Assembly: GCA_016648135.1 (NCBI GenBank)
Contig: JADDOH010011195.1
Coordinates: 43,280-107,279, forward strand
DNA: 64,000 nucleotides
Source: Agrypnia vestita
Lineage: Eukaryota; Arthropoda; Insecta; Trichoptera; Phryganeidae
Direction: 5' to 3'
The first letter of the stretch is position 1; each line of letters opens with the position of its first letter. The position numbers and the translations under genes are program-made. Positions 31,918 through 43,402 of the stretch are shown here, one piece after another. The notes under the pieces are model-generated. The model was not told the DNA's origin. It made no database searches and worked only from the letters and a program-made list of their open reading frames with translations.

Positions 31918-32240
31918 TTGCCTAGGTAGGCTGTTGGGGTCGGCTCTTCTCGTTCTCAGGCTGTATCTTCTTTGGTTCTGGGTATCGCTTTCATCCAGGC
32001 CGATTCTCTGTAATATTTTGGAGCATTGAGTCATCCAGGAGTTCTTTGGTCTTCCTCTGGATGACTGTCGATGAAGCTCCATAGACATTGTCTGCTTCAC
32101 TGTGTGGCAGATGTGTGGGCAGGTGGGGGAGATGGTATAAGACGGAGTGGTCTCCGTCTTATACCATCTCAACTGTCGTTCCTCCAGCTTATTGTTTATG
32201 TCCGCGACACCCAGGCTATTGCGAATGCGTGAACTTTTAA
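31918..32240 (-). pseudogene. LINE ORF2 C-terminus carrying an internal inverted duplication
   Basis: Minus strand: RIRNSLGVADINNKLEERQL, RWYKTE, then after the palindrome HICHTVKQTMSMELHR, RGRPKNSWMTQCSKIL, IGLDESDTQNQRRY, ending at 31915-31917. (R)NS-GV--I--K--E-RLRWY followed by GRPK-SWM is the usual LINE tail. The palindrome at 32129-32170 falls just after RWYK and replaces the expected GHV-R block. Confidence 0.72.
32129..32170. repeat. Perfect 19-bp palindrome, 4-nt loop
   Basis: gagatggtataagacggag, TGGT, and the exact complement. It duplicates LINE coding DNA in inverted form, so it arose after the LINE inserted. Confidence 0.92.
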
Positions 32241-32540
32241 TCCTATCTTTTAGTGTTACTCATGCCGACTATCTAAGCATTCGCATTTCTTGACATAATA
32301 TGTATGTAGTATTATCATATTTTAACATATTCTTTAGCTGCAGTGCAGTCGGCTAGGCCGTGGATCAACTACGCATAGACATCACATCATTACATAGCAT
32401 TATAATCTTCAAAAGCAGACTAAAGCAATTTTACCTTTCCCAAAATCTATTTTACTCTTCCCTGTCCCAGCCATCTCGCACTCTAGTTACCATGGAGATA
32501 GTTTTATCACTGTCAAACATATACCGGAAATATATTTCAA

Positions 32541-33040
32541 TTTCGTTGTATAAAAGCAAACGCAGCAATTTCCAAAAAATAAATTTGTAGCAGTCACCGA
32601 GGATTATTAATTTTTTGTATTTCTTGGGCACTTATAATGTAACAGTTTCTTTCAGACATTATTAAAGAGTTTAAATTTACAATGTACAATTTGTTACTTA
32701 TTAAAGAATTTACGCTACCGGTTTCGACACGTCCGTGTCATTAACGAGCGTTATTTAAATAAAGTTAGTTTAAATAACGCTCGTTAATGACACGGACGTG
32801 TCGAAACCGGTAGCGTAAATTCTTTGATAAGTAACATATTGTACATTGTAAATTTAAACTCTTTAATAATGTCTGAGGATTATTAATTTAGAATGTACTG
32901 AATTATAGATTTTATGTTTCACCCCTCCAAAAATCATGTTTCCTATAAATTTATAGGCTATGTTTTCTATAAAATCTTGAATTTGAACATTATAAATTAG
33001 TAATCTTAGACGACTGCTTTAATTTTTTTTGGATATTTGG
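32541..33040 (+). repeat. TATA-bearing repeat unit, copy 2, with inverted partner
   Basis: GTATAAAAGCAAACGCAGC to GAGGATTATTAATTT (32541-32613) resumes at 32875 and runs to about 32950, matching 13846-13960. A related piece follows in inverted orientation at about 32957-33035. The break at 32613/32875 is a Penelope-like insertion with a 15-bp duplication. Confidence 0.65.
32614..32874. mobile_element. Penelope-like foldback unit, 15-bp duplication
   Basis: Flanked by GAGGATTATTAATTT at 32599-32613 and 32875-32889. Inside, 107-bp arms (32653-32759 and 32769-32875) are inverted with two mismatches around a 9-nt loop. Each arm holds GAAACCGGTAGCG with a GACACG-GAC-GTGTC stem before it, a hammerhead-like layout with a decayed CTGATGA box (TTAATGA). 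No coding sequence. Confidence 0.8.
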
Positions 33041-33189
33041 ATTGTTCTACTTAAAACTTTATTGTGAGAGTATCTATGCAAAAAGCGATTTAATAAATAA
33101 ATAGTAATTGTTTTATCAAAAACTCTTCCTGTAACTGCGATAAAAATGGAACGTTAGAAATAGCGCTGTATAACATTTCAGAAAGTTTT

Positions 33190-33390
33190 ATATGAGGTTT
33201 TCGGGTTATGCGGTATTTGGTATTTTTATTTTTTCAACAGGCCTATTAACAGGCTCAATTACAGAAGCGAAACACATTACAAAATACACAGGCTTGAGTA
33301 AATCACATAGTGACCTTACCGGGAATCGAACCCGGAACCCTCGGTGTGAGAATCCACTGGGCTGCGAGGGCCGCCGATTTTTGTCGACTA
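33190..33390 (-). repeat. tRNA-derived SINE fragment
   Basis: The minus strand has an A-box-like GCCCAGTGG, then a perfect B box, GGTTCGATTCC (33323-33333), about 40 bp later, followed by a tRNA-unrelated body and an A-rich end near 33220 (AAAAAATAAAAATACC). No tRNA fold beyond the T arm. Confidence 0.7.
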
Positions 33391-33508
33391 AATATATTGC
33401 ATTTTTGTAGAATAAATATATTGCATTAGTATTATGTTTTAGAAGCATAAAAAGATTTTTTAGTGAGACATCATAGTAGAAACATCACAAGGAGAATCAC
33501 TCACAAAA

Positions 33509-33778
33509 ATGTACAAAACAAACTCCCTATGCCAAATTTACAAAGATTATTTTATAAATAAATCTCACCCCTTAGACTGTATAAGTAGTAGATATAGAAC
33601 AAAGGGGAAAATAAAGATACCATCTTTAAGAACCACCATGGCACACCACATGGCACATCATTATACATACTTGGGAGTTAAATGGTACAATACATTTTTG
33701 TCGCCAAACAAATTTCAAGAAAGGAACATTCCAAAATACGTTTATAAATATAGTTTAAGAAAGAAGTCAAATCCTTGA
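33509..33778 (+). pseudogene. LINE ORF2 C-terminus
   Basis: Frame reads MYKTNSLCQIYKDYFINKSH, SRYRTKGKIKIPSLRTT, HYTYLGVKWYNTFLSPNKFQ, YSLRKKSNP then stop at 33776-33778. R-K-KIKIP--RTT ... Y-GVKWYN is the end of a LINE RT protein. A short 3' UTR follows. It is tail to tail with the LINE at 34185. Confidence 0.7.
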
Positions 33779-34184
33779 TTTGGACAACGATGAACTGTGT
33801 GTGACATTGCCCACATGTCTCAAATTGTTTCTGTATAATAAAAAAAATTACTACTTCTAAATGGTTTCTGCTTTTATACTTTAATTTAGCTTGTAAATAC
33901 TCCTCCCATAAGCTCGAGCTTTGGCTCATATTATGGGGAGTATAATGTCTGTAAAAATGTTATAACATAGAATAAATTTATCATAAAAAACATTATGTAT
34001 CTACTGTATAAATAAATATAATAAATAAATTTAAAAATATAATATTTCGTACAATCCGTCTACGGTACAGAGATTCATTTTTTTATTTTTTATTCTTAAA
34101 ATAGGTATTATAATTAAATTTATATTTCCTAATATATACATTGTAAAATATCATTTATAAATATGTAAAATATCAAATATATTT

Positions 34185-34694
34185 CTAATCAAAAGTACGT
34201 ATCACAAACTCTCTTAGTTTTTCCTTAAAATTTTTCATATTTTTTTCATCTCTAATATCCTCTGGCAGACTCACATACAACTTCATCCCACTGTACATCA
34301 CAGAAGTTTGCGATCTTTTTTTCTTTCTGAATGGCAATCTTATTGCATCTTTTTTTCTTGTATGATGGTCGTGTTCATGTTGGTTTTCTCTTATTTTTCT
34401 TACTAATTCAAATGTATTGTTGTGTCCATTAACAATTTTGTATATAAATAGAAGTACATTAAATTTAATTATTTGTCTAAATGTCATTATTTGTAGACAT
34501 TCTAACATCAATTTGCTTCTTGTGTATCGATTTTTTTTTAGTATTATTCTAAATGCTTCATTTTGGAGTATTGTTAATTTTTTCAATTCTTCTTCATTCT
34601 TGTTCTGTGGTCTATAGATTATTGAGTAGTCTCTTGATCCTAGTTTTCTTAACCGACCATCTTCGAATATTTTACTTGAAATTGAAAATCGCAC
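34185..34694 (-). pseudogene. LINE ORF2 C-terminal region, 169 codons open
   Basis: Reads ELKKLTILQNEAFRIILKKN, LMLECLQIMTFRQIIKFNVL, FIYKIVNGH, then RKKDAIRLPFRKKKRSQTS, MYSGMKLYVSLPEDIRDEKN, FKEKLREFVIRTFD. LQN-A-RIIL----Y ... LP-DIR is the region after the RT palm in CR1/Jockey-type LINEs. Upstream coding is lost at about 34694, so this is a 5'-truncated copy with a still open frame. The 3' UTR runs to about 33930. Confidence 0.82.
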
Positions 34695-35973
34695 AATATA
34701 AAATAATATTTTCTATTATTCTGTGTCTTCTTAATCACGAAAATAAGTTTGCTTCATTTTTAACTCCGCGCACCGAATGGACAACAATTTGACTTGCCTC
34801 ATTATAAATGTATTAAAGATTTGTTGCCACACTTTCGTGACGTCACGCCGCACCACGGGGGCTCGCATTAATTCTTAACAATCTTCAAATTTATCGCAAT
34901 ATTTTGGAATTGAAAATTGACAGAATTTATACGGCGGACGCCGCGTGTCGCAAGTATCCAATGCGCCGGTACCTACGTGTTTTAGTTATTGGCCCCGTTC
35001 TTGGTGAGTTTACGTAATGTGCGTCTGGTATGCTGGACACATCCGATGGCTCGTACATTATGGTCTAGGTCCAAGACTGAACTAAAAAATTATCGCTCAA
35101 AAGGTATGGACCGTATCTACATGCATGGAGAACTGCAATATACGAATATGAAAGCTAGAACTTATAAAATAGACATATGTAGACTTGAAACCCGCTGTTG
35201 GGTGCCAACTTATACTTTGGACAATATACGTTCCCCTGTGTCGTCCCACCTTTATCCCCCCCATCACCAGGAGACCGTTGGTAATGCAGTCCTCTCTTTC
35301 ACATTGTTATACAAACTCCCGGTAAAACTATTTTATATATCGCTCGTCTAATTTGTTCAACACTATATTCGACTATAGGCGACTTGGATCTCTTCAATTC
35401 ATCAATCTATGAACTTAAAACTCTTGGATATTCACCTCAGTCATAAACCTTTTTTTTCTTTTTTATTCCATCCTCTTTATTTTGTCCAGATCTCGTCTAT
35501 GTATGCAGATGTATGGATTAGATATCTTTATGCTATATTTTTGTCCTTCTTTTTCTTCTTATCTCTTCCCCTTTTTACTAAGTAGATATGTCATTTCCTC
35601 CCTATTTCTGATTCTGTTTTTCTTCTGTTTCCGATTCTGATTCCTCTTTTACCTTTAACTCTTTGACTCTCATGGTTTGTTCTTAACTTAAACCTTTCTT
35701 TTTTCTGTATAAGTTAAGTTATTGTTGCATAACTAGTTAATTCTTTGGAAATTTGTAAGATGGTCCCATACTATTTAATATTCATATGTAATCTGATTTT
35801 TATTTGAACTGTTAGTTTCTCGTAAATAAATAAATAAAGAGATATAATTGAACTGAATTCCAATTCCAAACACACGAATTATGCGGTCAATAATATCTCC
35901 TTACCTACCACATATTTTCAACTATCCTGTCCGTTCCAAAAAGAATGTTCAGAATCAAAACAACAACTAAAAA
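34695..35973. other. Unassigned; LINE-like A-rich tail near 35840
   Basis: A 120-codon plus-strand frame at 34989-35351 has no recognised domain. 35690-35843 ends in TAAATAAATAAATAAAG, which looks like a retroelement tail, so part of 35360-35843 may be a 3' UTR. No gene supported. Confidence 0.4.
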
Positions 35974-36702
35974 CAGTTTTGAAAGTTTTAATATTTTAAG
36001 AGATAGAGTTTTTTTAAAAGAAGAAAATAAACTACAATTTGCTGTCTCTGATCTCAAACTGCAGTTTTGAAAGTTTTAATATTTTAAGAGATAGAGTTTT
36101 TTTAAAAGAAGAAAATAAACTGAGATTTGCTGTCTCTAATCTCAAACTGCAGTTTTGAAAGTTTTAATATTTTAAGAGATAGAGTTTTTTTAAAAGAAGA
36201 AAATAAACTGAGATTTGCTGTCTCTAATCTCAAACTGCAGTTTTGAAAGTTTTAATATTTTAAGAGATAGAGTTTTTTTAAAAGAAGAAAATAAACTGAG
36301 ATTTGCTGTCTCTAATCTCAAACTGCAGTTTTGAAAGTTTTAATATTTTAAGAGATAGAGTTTTTTTTAAAGAAGAAAATAAACTGAGATTTGCTGTCTC
36401 TGATCTCAAACTGCAGTTTTGAAAGTTTTAATATTTTAAGAGATAGAGTTTTTTTAAAAGAAGAAAATAAACTGAGATTTGCTGTCTCTGATCTCAAACT
36501 GCAGTTTTGAAAGTTTTAATATTTTAAGAGATAGAGTTTTTTAAAAGAAGAAAATAAACTGAGATTTGCTGTCTCTGATCTCAAACTGCAGTTTTGAAAG
36601 TTTTAATATTTTAAGAGATAGAGTTTTTTTAAAAGAAGAAAATAAACTGAGATTTGCTGTCTCTAATCTCAAACTGCAGTTTTGAAAGTTTTAATATTTT
36701 AA
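35974..36702 (+). repeat. 88-bp tandem array, about 8.3 units
   Basis: Units start CAGTTTTGAAAGTTTTAATA at 35974, 36062, 36150, 36238, 36326, 36414, 36502, 36589 and 36677 (last partial). Period is 88 except one 87-bp unit that lost a T. Units differ by very few bases (CTAATCT or CTGATCT; first unit ACTACAA), so the array expanded recently. 88 is not a multiple of 3, so no protein repeat is implied. Confidence 0.97.
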
Positions 36703-37061
36703 TCCAGATTTGTTGCCCTAAATATGTAACCTTATTTCCAATATGCCACATCAAATGCCACGACCAAACGTTATATTATATTCCCCAGGGAGGCTTTTAT
36801 CTAAGGGCAAAAGAGCGAAAATAGAAATCTCGTAAAAACAATACACTGACAAATCAAACCAAGATCTTTACTCTGTATTTTATTTTATTTTTTAATAAAC
36901 AGACCCACAACAGGTAATTATTGACCTTAATAAATGGTCCTAGAGTGACATTAGAGTACAAAGTATAAATATTTAATGAACATTTTGAATATGATATAAT
37001 TACACAATACACTTTTTATGAGAAATTAATAATAAATAATGCCATAATGATAAAATCTTCT
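36703..37061. other. Unassigned AT-rich stretch
   Basis: Nothing recognised. Confidence 0.4.
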
Positions 37062-37140
37062 TCTTCTTCATCAGCCTTCATCTTTCCACTGCTGGATATA
37101 GACCTCTTCCATATCCTTCCATCCTTCCTTGTTGGAAGGA
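37062..37140 (-). repeat. LINE 3' terminus
   Basis: On the minus strand GAGGTCTATATCCAGCAGTG, AAAGATGAAGGCTGATGAAG and AAGAAGAAG follow the last codons (EEAYIQQ) and tail of the LINE at 53612. An inverted duplicate of CCATCCTTCC lies at its edge (37118-37142). Confidence 0.7.
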
Positions 37141-37619
37141 TGGGACAAGGAAGGAATGATAAAATAAATTGTAAATAATATTCAGAACAAAATAAAGTGT
37201 GTAAAGCAAATCAATAAATACAATTTATGAATAATTTCTTAATTAGCAAGTTTTTACATAATACAAAATAAACTCTTCATGATTAATTAATAATAAAGAA
37301 TGTCTTAATGATAAAATAAATTATAAATAATATTCGGAATAATAAAAAGACTATCACAAATCAATAAATACTATTTGGGAATGATTTGTGGATTAACAAG
37401 TTTACGGCGAATGCACGGGTTCCAAGGGCAACACCGTGTGTCTATGACGAGCATGTATTACACGCTAAAGCGAGCTTAAACCAAGTTTATCAATATATCA
37501 TATTTGAACTGAACCTGTGTCATAAAGAATATATCAAGATTTCCGTCTCTGGATGGCACTCTTTAATGGAGTTCGTATTTTATAATATTTTACTAATCAT
37601 CTTGTAATCATTATTTTCT
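37141..37619. other. Unassigned AT-rich stretch
   Basis: ATGATAAAATAAATTATAAATAATATTC occurs twice in similar form (37158, 37309), perhaps an old duplication. No gene. Confidence 0.35.
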
Positions 37620-37800
37620 GGTTTGAGTTTTCTAGAATATTCTGCCGTGTTTCTACGCCTTTTAGGCCGACGTTTCAGATCCCATTGCAGAGTCCACCTT
37701 CAATGCTGATGTGTTGTAATATGTATTGGTGATATTGTGGTTAAGTATTGAGCTGCAATACCGTGTTGAAAGTAGGGTATATCGTTGTCTAAGTACTGGA
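37620..37800 (-). repeat. Penelope-like terminus, decayed
   Basis: The minus strand reads GGTGGACTCTGCAATGGGAT, CTGAAACGTCGGCC, then ACACGGCAGAATATTCTAG. It matches 29101-29200; the CTGATGA box has changed to CATTGAA. Upstream, GTATTGCAGCTCAATACTTA also matches. Confidence 0.72.
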
Positions 37801-37975
37801 ACTACTTACCCCAGTACAGACCCAACGACACAAACAGCTGCTCTTGGGCTGTCGTGTTGAGAGATGTGAAGATGAAGTATTAGAGAATACATCTCAAATG
37901 AATTGCTGATCGGATAAGTGATTTCTGGTATCACCCACCGAATTGTTTATTTTGTCTGGCAAAAACTCCTTTTTT

Positions 37976-38015
37976 AGGTATTTCCGTCTTGAATAAATTC
38001 AAGACGAAAATACCT
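37976..38015. repeat. 18-bp palindrome, 4-nt loop
   Basis: aggtatttccgtcttgaa, TAAA, then the complement with one mismatch. Another short tight palindrome like those at 459 and 32129. Confidence 0.85.
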
Positions 38016-38419
38016 AGCCTTGAAATGTTAAAAAATCACTTAAAACATGAGATCAACGAAAACACACCACTTGCAGTTTCTTCCAGTTTTGCAGACTACA
38101 TAAGAAGTTGCGTCATCACGTCGAACCTCTCAAAAATCGATGCCGTGAAGTTACACATGTATAATGTTATATTATTATTGTTTATCATCCGAGTGTTGCC
38201 AGCGGTGGTAATTTTGTTTGAAAACTGATGTAAACTTATTTACTGGTACAAAATTTAAGGTAAATTTTCTATCCTTAATCGTAATTTTGCAGTACATCTT
38301 ATTTCTTGTTTTTTTTTTTGTTTAAAAATCGAAATATTTTTTCTTTTGCTTGCTTGGCGTGTCTAGTGGTCACGACACTTGCCTACTGTATTGTTGTGTG
38401 TTTTAGTGTATTATGTATA

Positions 38420-38555
38420 TATATGTAATAAACGTGAGTTTTCTGACGTATTCTGCCGTGTTTTTACCATGTCTAAAACAGGGTATTGCAAGCAAATATT
38501 TAACCACAAGATAAAAATCAGAACAACACATCAGCCATGATGATGGACCCTTTTC
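38420..38555 (+). repeat. Penelope-like terminus, rearranged
   Basis: Begins with TTTTCTGACGTATTCTGCCG (outer part) and continues with GGGTATTGCAAGCAAATATT, CAACACATCAGCCATGATGA and TGGACCC (inner part). The GAAAC motif is lost. Confidence 0.65.
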
Positions 38556-38588
38556 AGAATAAATAATCGTAGACAGCGTTCTCTCTAA

Positions 38589-38700
38589 GGGCCGGTTGTT
38601 TGATCAGGAGTTATAGTTAAGAAAAAGGATTGATTTTTGCGTTTTCCAGCAATCAAAACACCGGTTTTCATAAAAATCTATAAAAATCTCCCGCTAAAAC
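38589..38700 (+). repeat. GGGCCGGTTGTTT MITE, partial copy
   Basis: TAA then GGGCCGGTTGTTTGATCAGG; only the left end is clear. A third start, GGACCAGTTGTTTGATCAGG, lies at about 61394. Related to 26384-26528 by its terminus. Confidence 0.55.
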
Positions 38701-38954
38701 TGGAAGACTAGTTCGCGCTAAATGAAATGAGTCAAACAAAATTAAAAATCTTCGTAAGCAGTTTTTATATTTAATAATAATTTAGTATATCTATCGTTAT
38801 TTAATAGGTTGTAAGTTATAAATATAAAAATTTACAATTGTATAAGGAACATGCGGTCACGATTAAAAAAATGATTAGATTGTCATAAGTTATGTATTAT
38901 TTAATATCTAATCATATTTATTATCACTTTGTAGTAATTAACATTTACGATTAA

Positions 38955-39307
38955 GGCCGGCGCCACACTAGGCGTATCTTCCGTCGCGTCTTTGACGTCG
39001 CTGAACGCCGCTACATTTATTTCCACATAGTATGCGCTTACCGAACACACTGCGCGGATCATCGGTCGGTCTACTGGCGGAACGCTCGCTTCGGAGTCTG
39101 TTCGGTTCTCCGCCCGCGGAACTTACGTCAACGTTAAATCGGTGACGTCGCGTCTCGTGTTTTTAAATGCAAAGCGCCACATTCGACGGGTGTGTTTGTT
39201 GCACATTGAATCTGCCGCGGAAAATTGTATGTGACTGCTTAATTCGGTTGGGGATTTGACGCGACCGAAAAGACGCGACGGGAGATACGCCCAGTGTGGC
39301 GCCGTCC
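38955..39307. mobile_element. 353-bp GC-rich MITE, TAA duplication
   Basis: Left end GGCCGGCGCCACACTAGGCG, right end inverted GGACGGCGCCACACTGGGCG, with about 40 bp of inverted match (continuing TATCTYCCGTCGCGTCTTT). TAA flanks at 38952-38954 and 39308-39310. Much richer in CG than its surroundings. Fits a PIF/Harbinger-type MITE. Confidence 0.87.
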
Positions 39308-40574
39308 TAACACGCCCAGAATCGCTACCTTACATTGAATTATTTTAAGATGTTTTATAAATTATTATTAATCATGAAGGTCGAGAATTAAGAAAAAGAA
39401 ACATTATTTTTCAATATCAGCCCTTTACCTTGCATGAATATGAACCCTACAATGGGAATGTAACTTTGGATACATAGAATATCTTTGGGATGATTTTAGA
39501 AAATTAATTTTGGAATAGGCGATGCACCATGAGCTCAATACTTTGTTTCTTGAGAATGTTAAAATATTTTAGGGAAGGCGTGATGGTGGAATAAAAGTTT
39601 TGCGATTAATGGAAGTGAGATGTGTTCTTATGGACTATTTCTCACCGGAGATTAGCTTCGGTAGCAAGTGAAAGTGTATTAGTAAAATAACAGAGTAAGA
39701 CTGAGAACAAGCAGGCGAGAGGTCCGCCCGAGACGAAAGCGAAGCAAGGCCGATGGTTGGCCAGCCGTGGAAACTTAATGACGATGTAATGTGATCCACT
39801 GTCTTAATCTTCGCGTTCCAGCTAATATATACCACATTTGATGCAATTAAGTAAGGTTGTCGATGAAGAATTGACCTCATTTTTGATCAGTGCAGTATTG
39901 TATCCATAATAAGAACAACAACACTGTTTGATTCATATAACTGCACCTGATTTTGTCAACTAGACAGTGAGAGTGCTTTCAACACGGTATTGGGTCAAGT
40001 ATACACGACACCGAAATTAAAACGTTGGCGCAATGTCTGTGTGAATCATCTCCCTACAGTAGGAAGACTTTGGTAGTTGGAGCCCCGACAACCATGGGTT
40101 ATAGAGCTTTATTGTTTAAATATGGCTACTATAAGTTATTATTACGTGCCACCAGCACATACTGTAGACCAGTGAAAGGAGATCGGGGAGATGGCATGGA
40201 TTTATTGAAATAAAATATTAGTTTTTATGGTTCTTTTTAATGACACAATATTATTTCACATGACTATCTTATATATTTCATGACTTAAAATATAATAGTT
40301 AAGAATTAGCAACAAAAACAAGTTAAGCTACATAGAGAGAGCAGATACAAAGCGTGTGACTAGTTTTATAATGTGGTCCACCTAATAGGGTGTTACAAGA
40401 TAACTTGTCAAATACCTTCCTTCTTTATAATAGTGATACTTACCTATTAAGGTCCAGAGCAGCAAGGTATGACGTAATATTGTGTTGCTATGCAACGAAT
40501 TTCTCTGAATATTCAAATTTCTCATTGCTCTGTATATTAACGACTGTATTATATACTATAAACTCGTCCGCTCT
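39308..40574. other. Unassigned stretch
   Basis: Short unrecognised ORFs at 39635-39880 (minus) and 40025-40213 (plus). No repeat boundaries found. Confidence 0.35.
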
Positions 40575-41125
40575 GTTCTAAGTACTACAATGTAGTTCTA
40601 CACTATATTGAAGGGCACGCTTCACACGTTTGTAAGTGTACTGCAAACTACACACTCACAATTCAAACTGCACTGCACACCTCAAATTGCACATTTCAAA
40701 TTTCACACTTTTTGAAGTGCACTTTGGTACACACTTCAAATTATGTTATACTTTAAACTACACACACTTCAATTTTGTGAAAAATTTTGGCCGATTTTTA
40801 TGTGAGTTGATGTAGCTAAAACGTATTTTTGAAATCTCTCACCCCCCTCCCCCCCGCCAGATAATATTTTTTGGGAAATTTTAGAAACTGAAACATCCCC
40901 ATCCCCCCAGGGATTTGAAAATTTTGTAGTTTCAAGAAGCACTACTTATAGGTCATTGTAGCAGATACAATTTTGTAGTACTACAATTAACTTCACTTCA
41001 TGTAGTTTATTGAAGTAGATGAAGTGTGTAATGTTTCGGTACCTACTACAAACGTAGCACGTAGTCTTCAAGCTAGTGAACGTGTGCGTGTGTGTCTTCA
41101 TTTAGAAATGTAGTTTTATCCTTCG
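40575..41125. repeat. Motif-rich block (ACTACA / CACTTCAAA), possible hAT-type element
   Basis: ACTACAATGTAGT at about 40586 and many ACTACA/TGTAGT words near 40970-41115 flank a centre rich in CACACTTCAAA and CAAACTGCAC. This resembles subterminal repeats of a DNA transposon, but I could not fix ends or a target duplication. Confidence 0.4.
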
Positions 41126-41482
41126 CTACTACAATCAGCAGAATGCCCAGAGGAGTGCTGTCAAAAGTGACTTTGTGGAGGTCGCGACCCTCAATCGTGA
41201 GAAAGCAACGGACGACGGATACACGAATTACTGAAAAGGTTGTCGAGGACTGCCCTAGACAGATGTGTGAGAACTGCTGAAGGTCATCTCGCCAAAACAA
41301 GGAGAAATCAGGTAGTGGAGATTAGCATCTGCCCAGTTTATTAATTCACATTCATTTGACAGCTGCCCGGTAAACAAGCTGGTGAATACATTTGTGGCAA
41401 GTGGCAACACACAAACACAAAACAACGAATGAAAGGCGTGTGGATTTAGTGTCCCTGCTGTACGTCAAGTCACACCGTATAA

Positions 41483-42149
41483 CGCCGGCCGCACACTGGA
41501 TGCGTTTTCGTACGAAATTGAGTAGTACGTATACGTACGAATACGCAAGTACATTCCTGACCTTCGAAGTAGTATTGAACATCGCACACTGTACACATGT
41601 AGTAGTCCGCGTACGCACGTATAGATGCGACGTCCGACACGATCCGAATTTGTTCGGAAATTTTTGCGATTTCCTACAGTGGATATTGAAAAATTTGTCA
41701 ATTTGATACACGACTACAAATGTTTGTGGGACCAAAGTGATTCAACTACGTGACCATCAGCGCAGATCATGGCGGAGAATCTATAAAGAACTAAAAATAC
41801 CTGTAAGTTAAATAATTTGGTGTAATGAAGGTGAGGTATAATTATGTACTTCGAAAAAAAAAGTTTTAAATATTTCTCCGATGTTATGAGCTCTCGTTGC
41901 ACTTCGATCCTTCCCAGCATTTGTGAATATGTTAGATAGATAGTCATGAAATGTGTCATTATTTAAGTCTGCCGTATTAGAGTTTTCTAGAAGATACAGA
42001 TTATTCATTTGGCACAAACGTTACTGGAGAAATGCGAAAAGTAACTGATCGTGACCAACGCAAGACGCAATCAATGTGCGCGCTCAATGCGTACGAAAAT
42101 AATCGTACAAATACGTACGTAATAATTCGTATCCAAAGTGCGGCCGGCC
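41483..42149. mobile_element. 667-bp MITE, TAA duplication
   Basis: Left end CGCCGGCCGCACACTGGATG, right end inverted GGCCGGCCGCACTTTGGATA; TAA at 41480-41482 and 42150-42152. Subterminal TACGTACG words cluster at both ends (41508-41545 and 42085-42130). The terminus resembles that of 38955-39307, so the two may share a transposase. Internal ORFs are not recognised. Confidence 0.85.
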
Positions 42150-42934
42150 TAATGTGTACCGTATCTGCTGCCGGGACAGATTTATGACATGACCTCAGCC
42201 ATTAATTTCCGAGGAAGGTCTTCCGATCTTCATCTGACCATTGATCTGAGAATATCATTAGGATGTTGCTCCTCGCATCGGAGACTTGGGCGATTCGATG
42301 AAACAAATGTAGTTAACACGATGACGCTTGATGGCTTAAACTACTATTTATCCCCTGTTTCCTTAGGGTGTGGTGGAAAGCCAACATAACAGGGTGCAAT
42401 ACCTCCATAGGAGTAAGAAGGCTATGTTGCAACGTCATGTTTCTGTAAAAACTAAAGTGTGATAATCCTATTAAAGAGAACCTTGAATAAGACAAATTCT
42501 TAGACCTTATCGCGTAAATTATATAATTGAGAGAAATAAATATTCAGAAGAGATAGAGGATTGAGCTGCTTTTTTTGTATTTCTTGGGCATTATAATAAT
42601 AATAGTAATAATAATATATATAATAATAATTTTTATTCCAGCGTAACCGTTTGTGTCCTTTACAAGCTTTTTCAATTACAAGTATTTACAAGTTTGAACA
42701 ACGCTTTTAAATGACATGGACTTTGGACATGGATTTCTATAAAAACAAGCAAATAAGAAATCGGCTAACGCCGATGGTTGCTGCTAGGCCCTGTGGGCGG
42801 ATGTATTGGCCGTTACGCAGCCGATAGTGGCCACTGGTATCTACAATTGCTTATTAGTATCTGTAATAAATTATAAATAAATATAGTCACGAGGGTCTAC
42901 TAAGAAAATATTGTCGTAGTAACTACACATTATC
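42150..42934. other. Unassigned; ATA/AAT simple repeat
   Basis: 42573-42600 (TTTTTGTATTTCTTGGGCA) matches 32611-32632. 42591-42640 is an (ATA)n-rich microsatellite followed by TTTTTATTCCAGCG. No gene. Confidence 0.4.
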
Positions 42935-43330
42935 GAAGTTTCTCGAATATTCTGGATGAATTTAGAATTGACTGAACTATTTTCGAAGAAACCATAATCA
43001 CTGGAAATGTGGAGAAATCAATCGATCACTCCCGATATTCCCGAACCAACATTATGCATATTAGGGGAACATGCCGATGCGCAGTTCAGAATTGTTTGAC
43101 AAGCGACACATGACCATAGAACCTAGCGAATTAGTAAGTAATAGAAAAGTACCTACCTACGTATTTGTGAAATATTCAGGAGTGACAAGTAGTGCGAATT
43201 ACAAAGTTGGTGTGAATTTAAGAATGGTGCTCTGATCAATTTCGTGCCCAGTGATATAAGTTTAAAATAAATTGACAACTAATTTTAAGTGCTTCATTTG
43301 CCTTCCACAGCCACGATCCCGTGACGGAAG
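42935..43330 (+). promoter_or_regulatory. Heat-shock-element-bearing repeat unit 1 (LTR-like)
   Basis: GAAgtTTCtcGAAtaTTCtgGA at 42935-42956 gives four perfect alternating pentamers. Then CCCGAACCAACAT, CAGTTCAGAATTGTTTGACA and, at the end, TGCCTTCCACAGCCACGATC-CCGTGAC. The same order of landmarks recurs at 43403 and 57135. The layout suggests an LTR or leader of a retroelement with a heat-shock promoter; no gag or pol is found next to it. Confidence 0.55.
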
Positions 43331-43402
43331 AGGTAACGTACAGAATCCTTCGTAATATGTCGATGACAACGATAAGATTGTAAACACTGGAAAATAAAAT
43401 AA

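Noticed and set aside
34989..35351. 120-codon plus-strand ORF
   Set aside because: No recognisable family or motif; probably chance within retroelement-derived DNA.
35974..36702. Regular repeat array resembling a CRISPR
   Set aside because: Units are contiguous 88-bp copies with no unique spacers, in a eukaryotic context.
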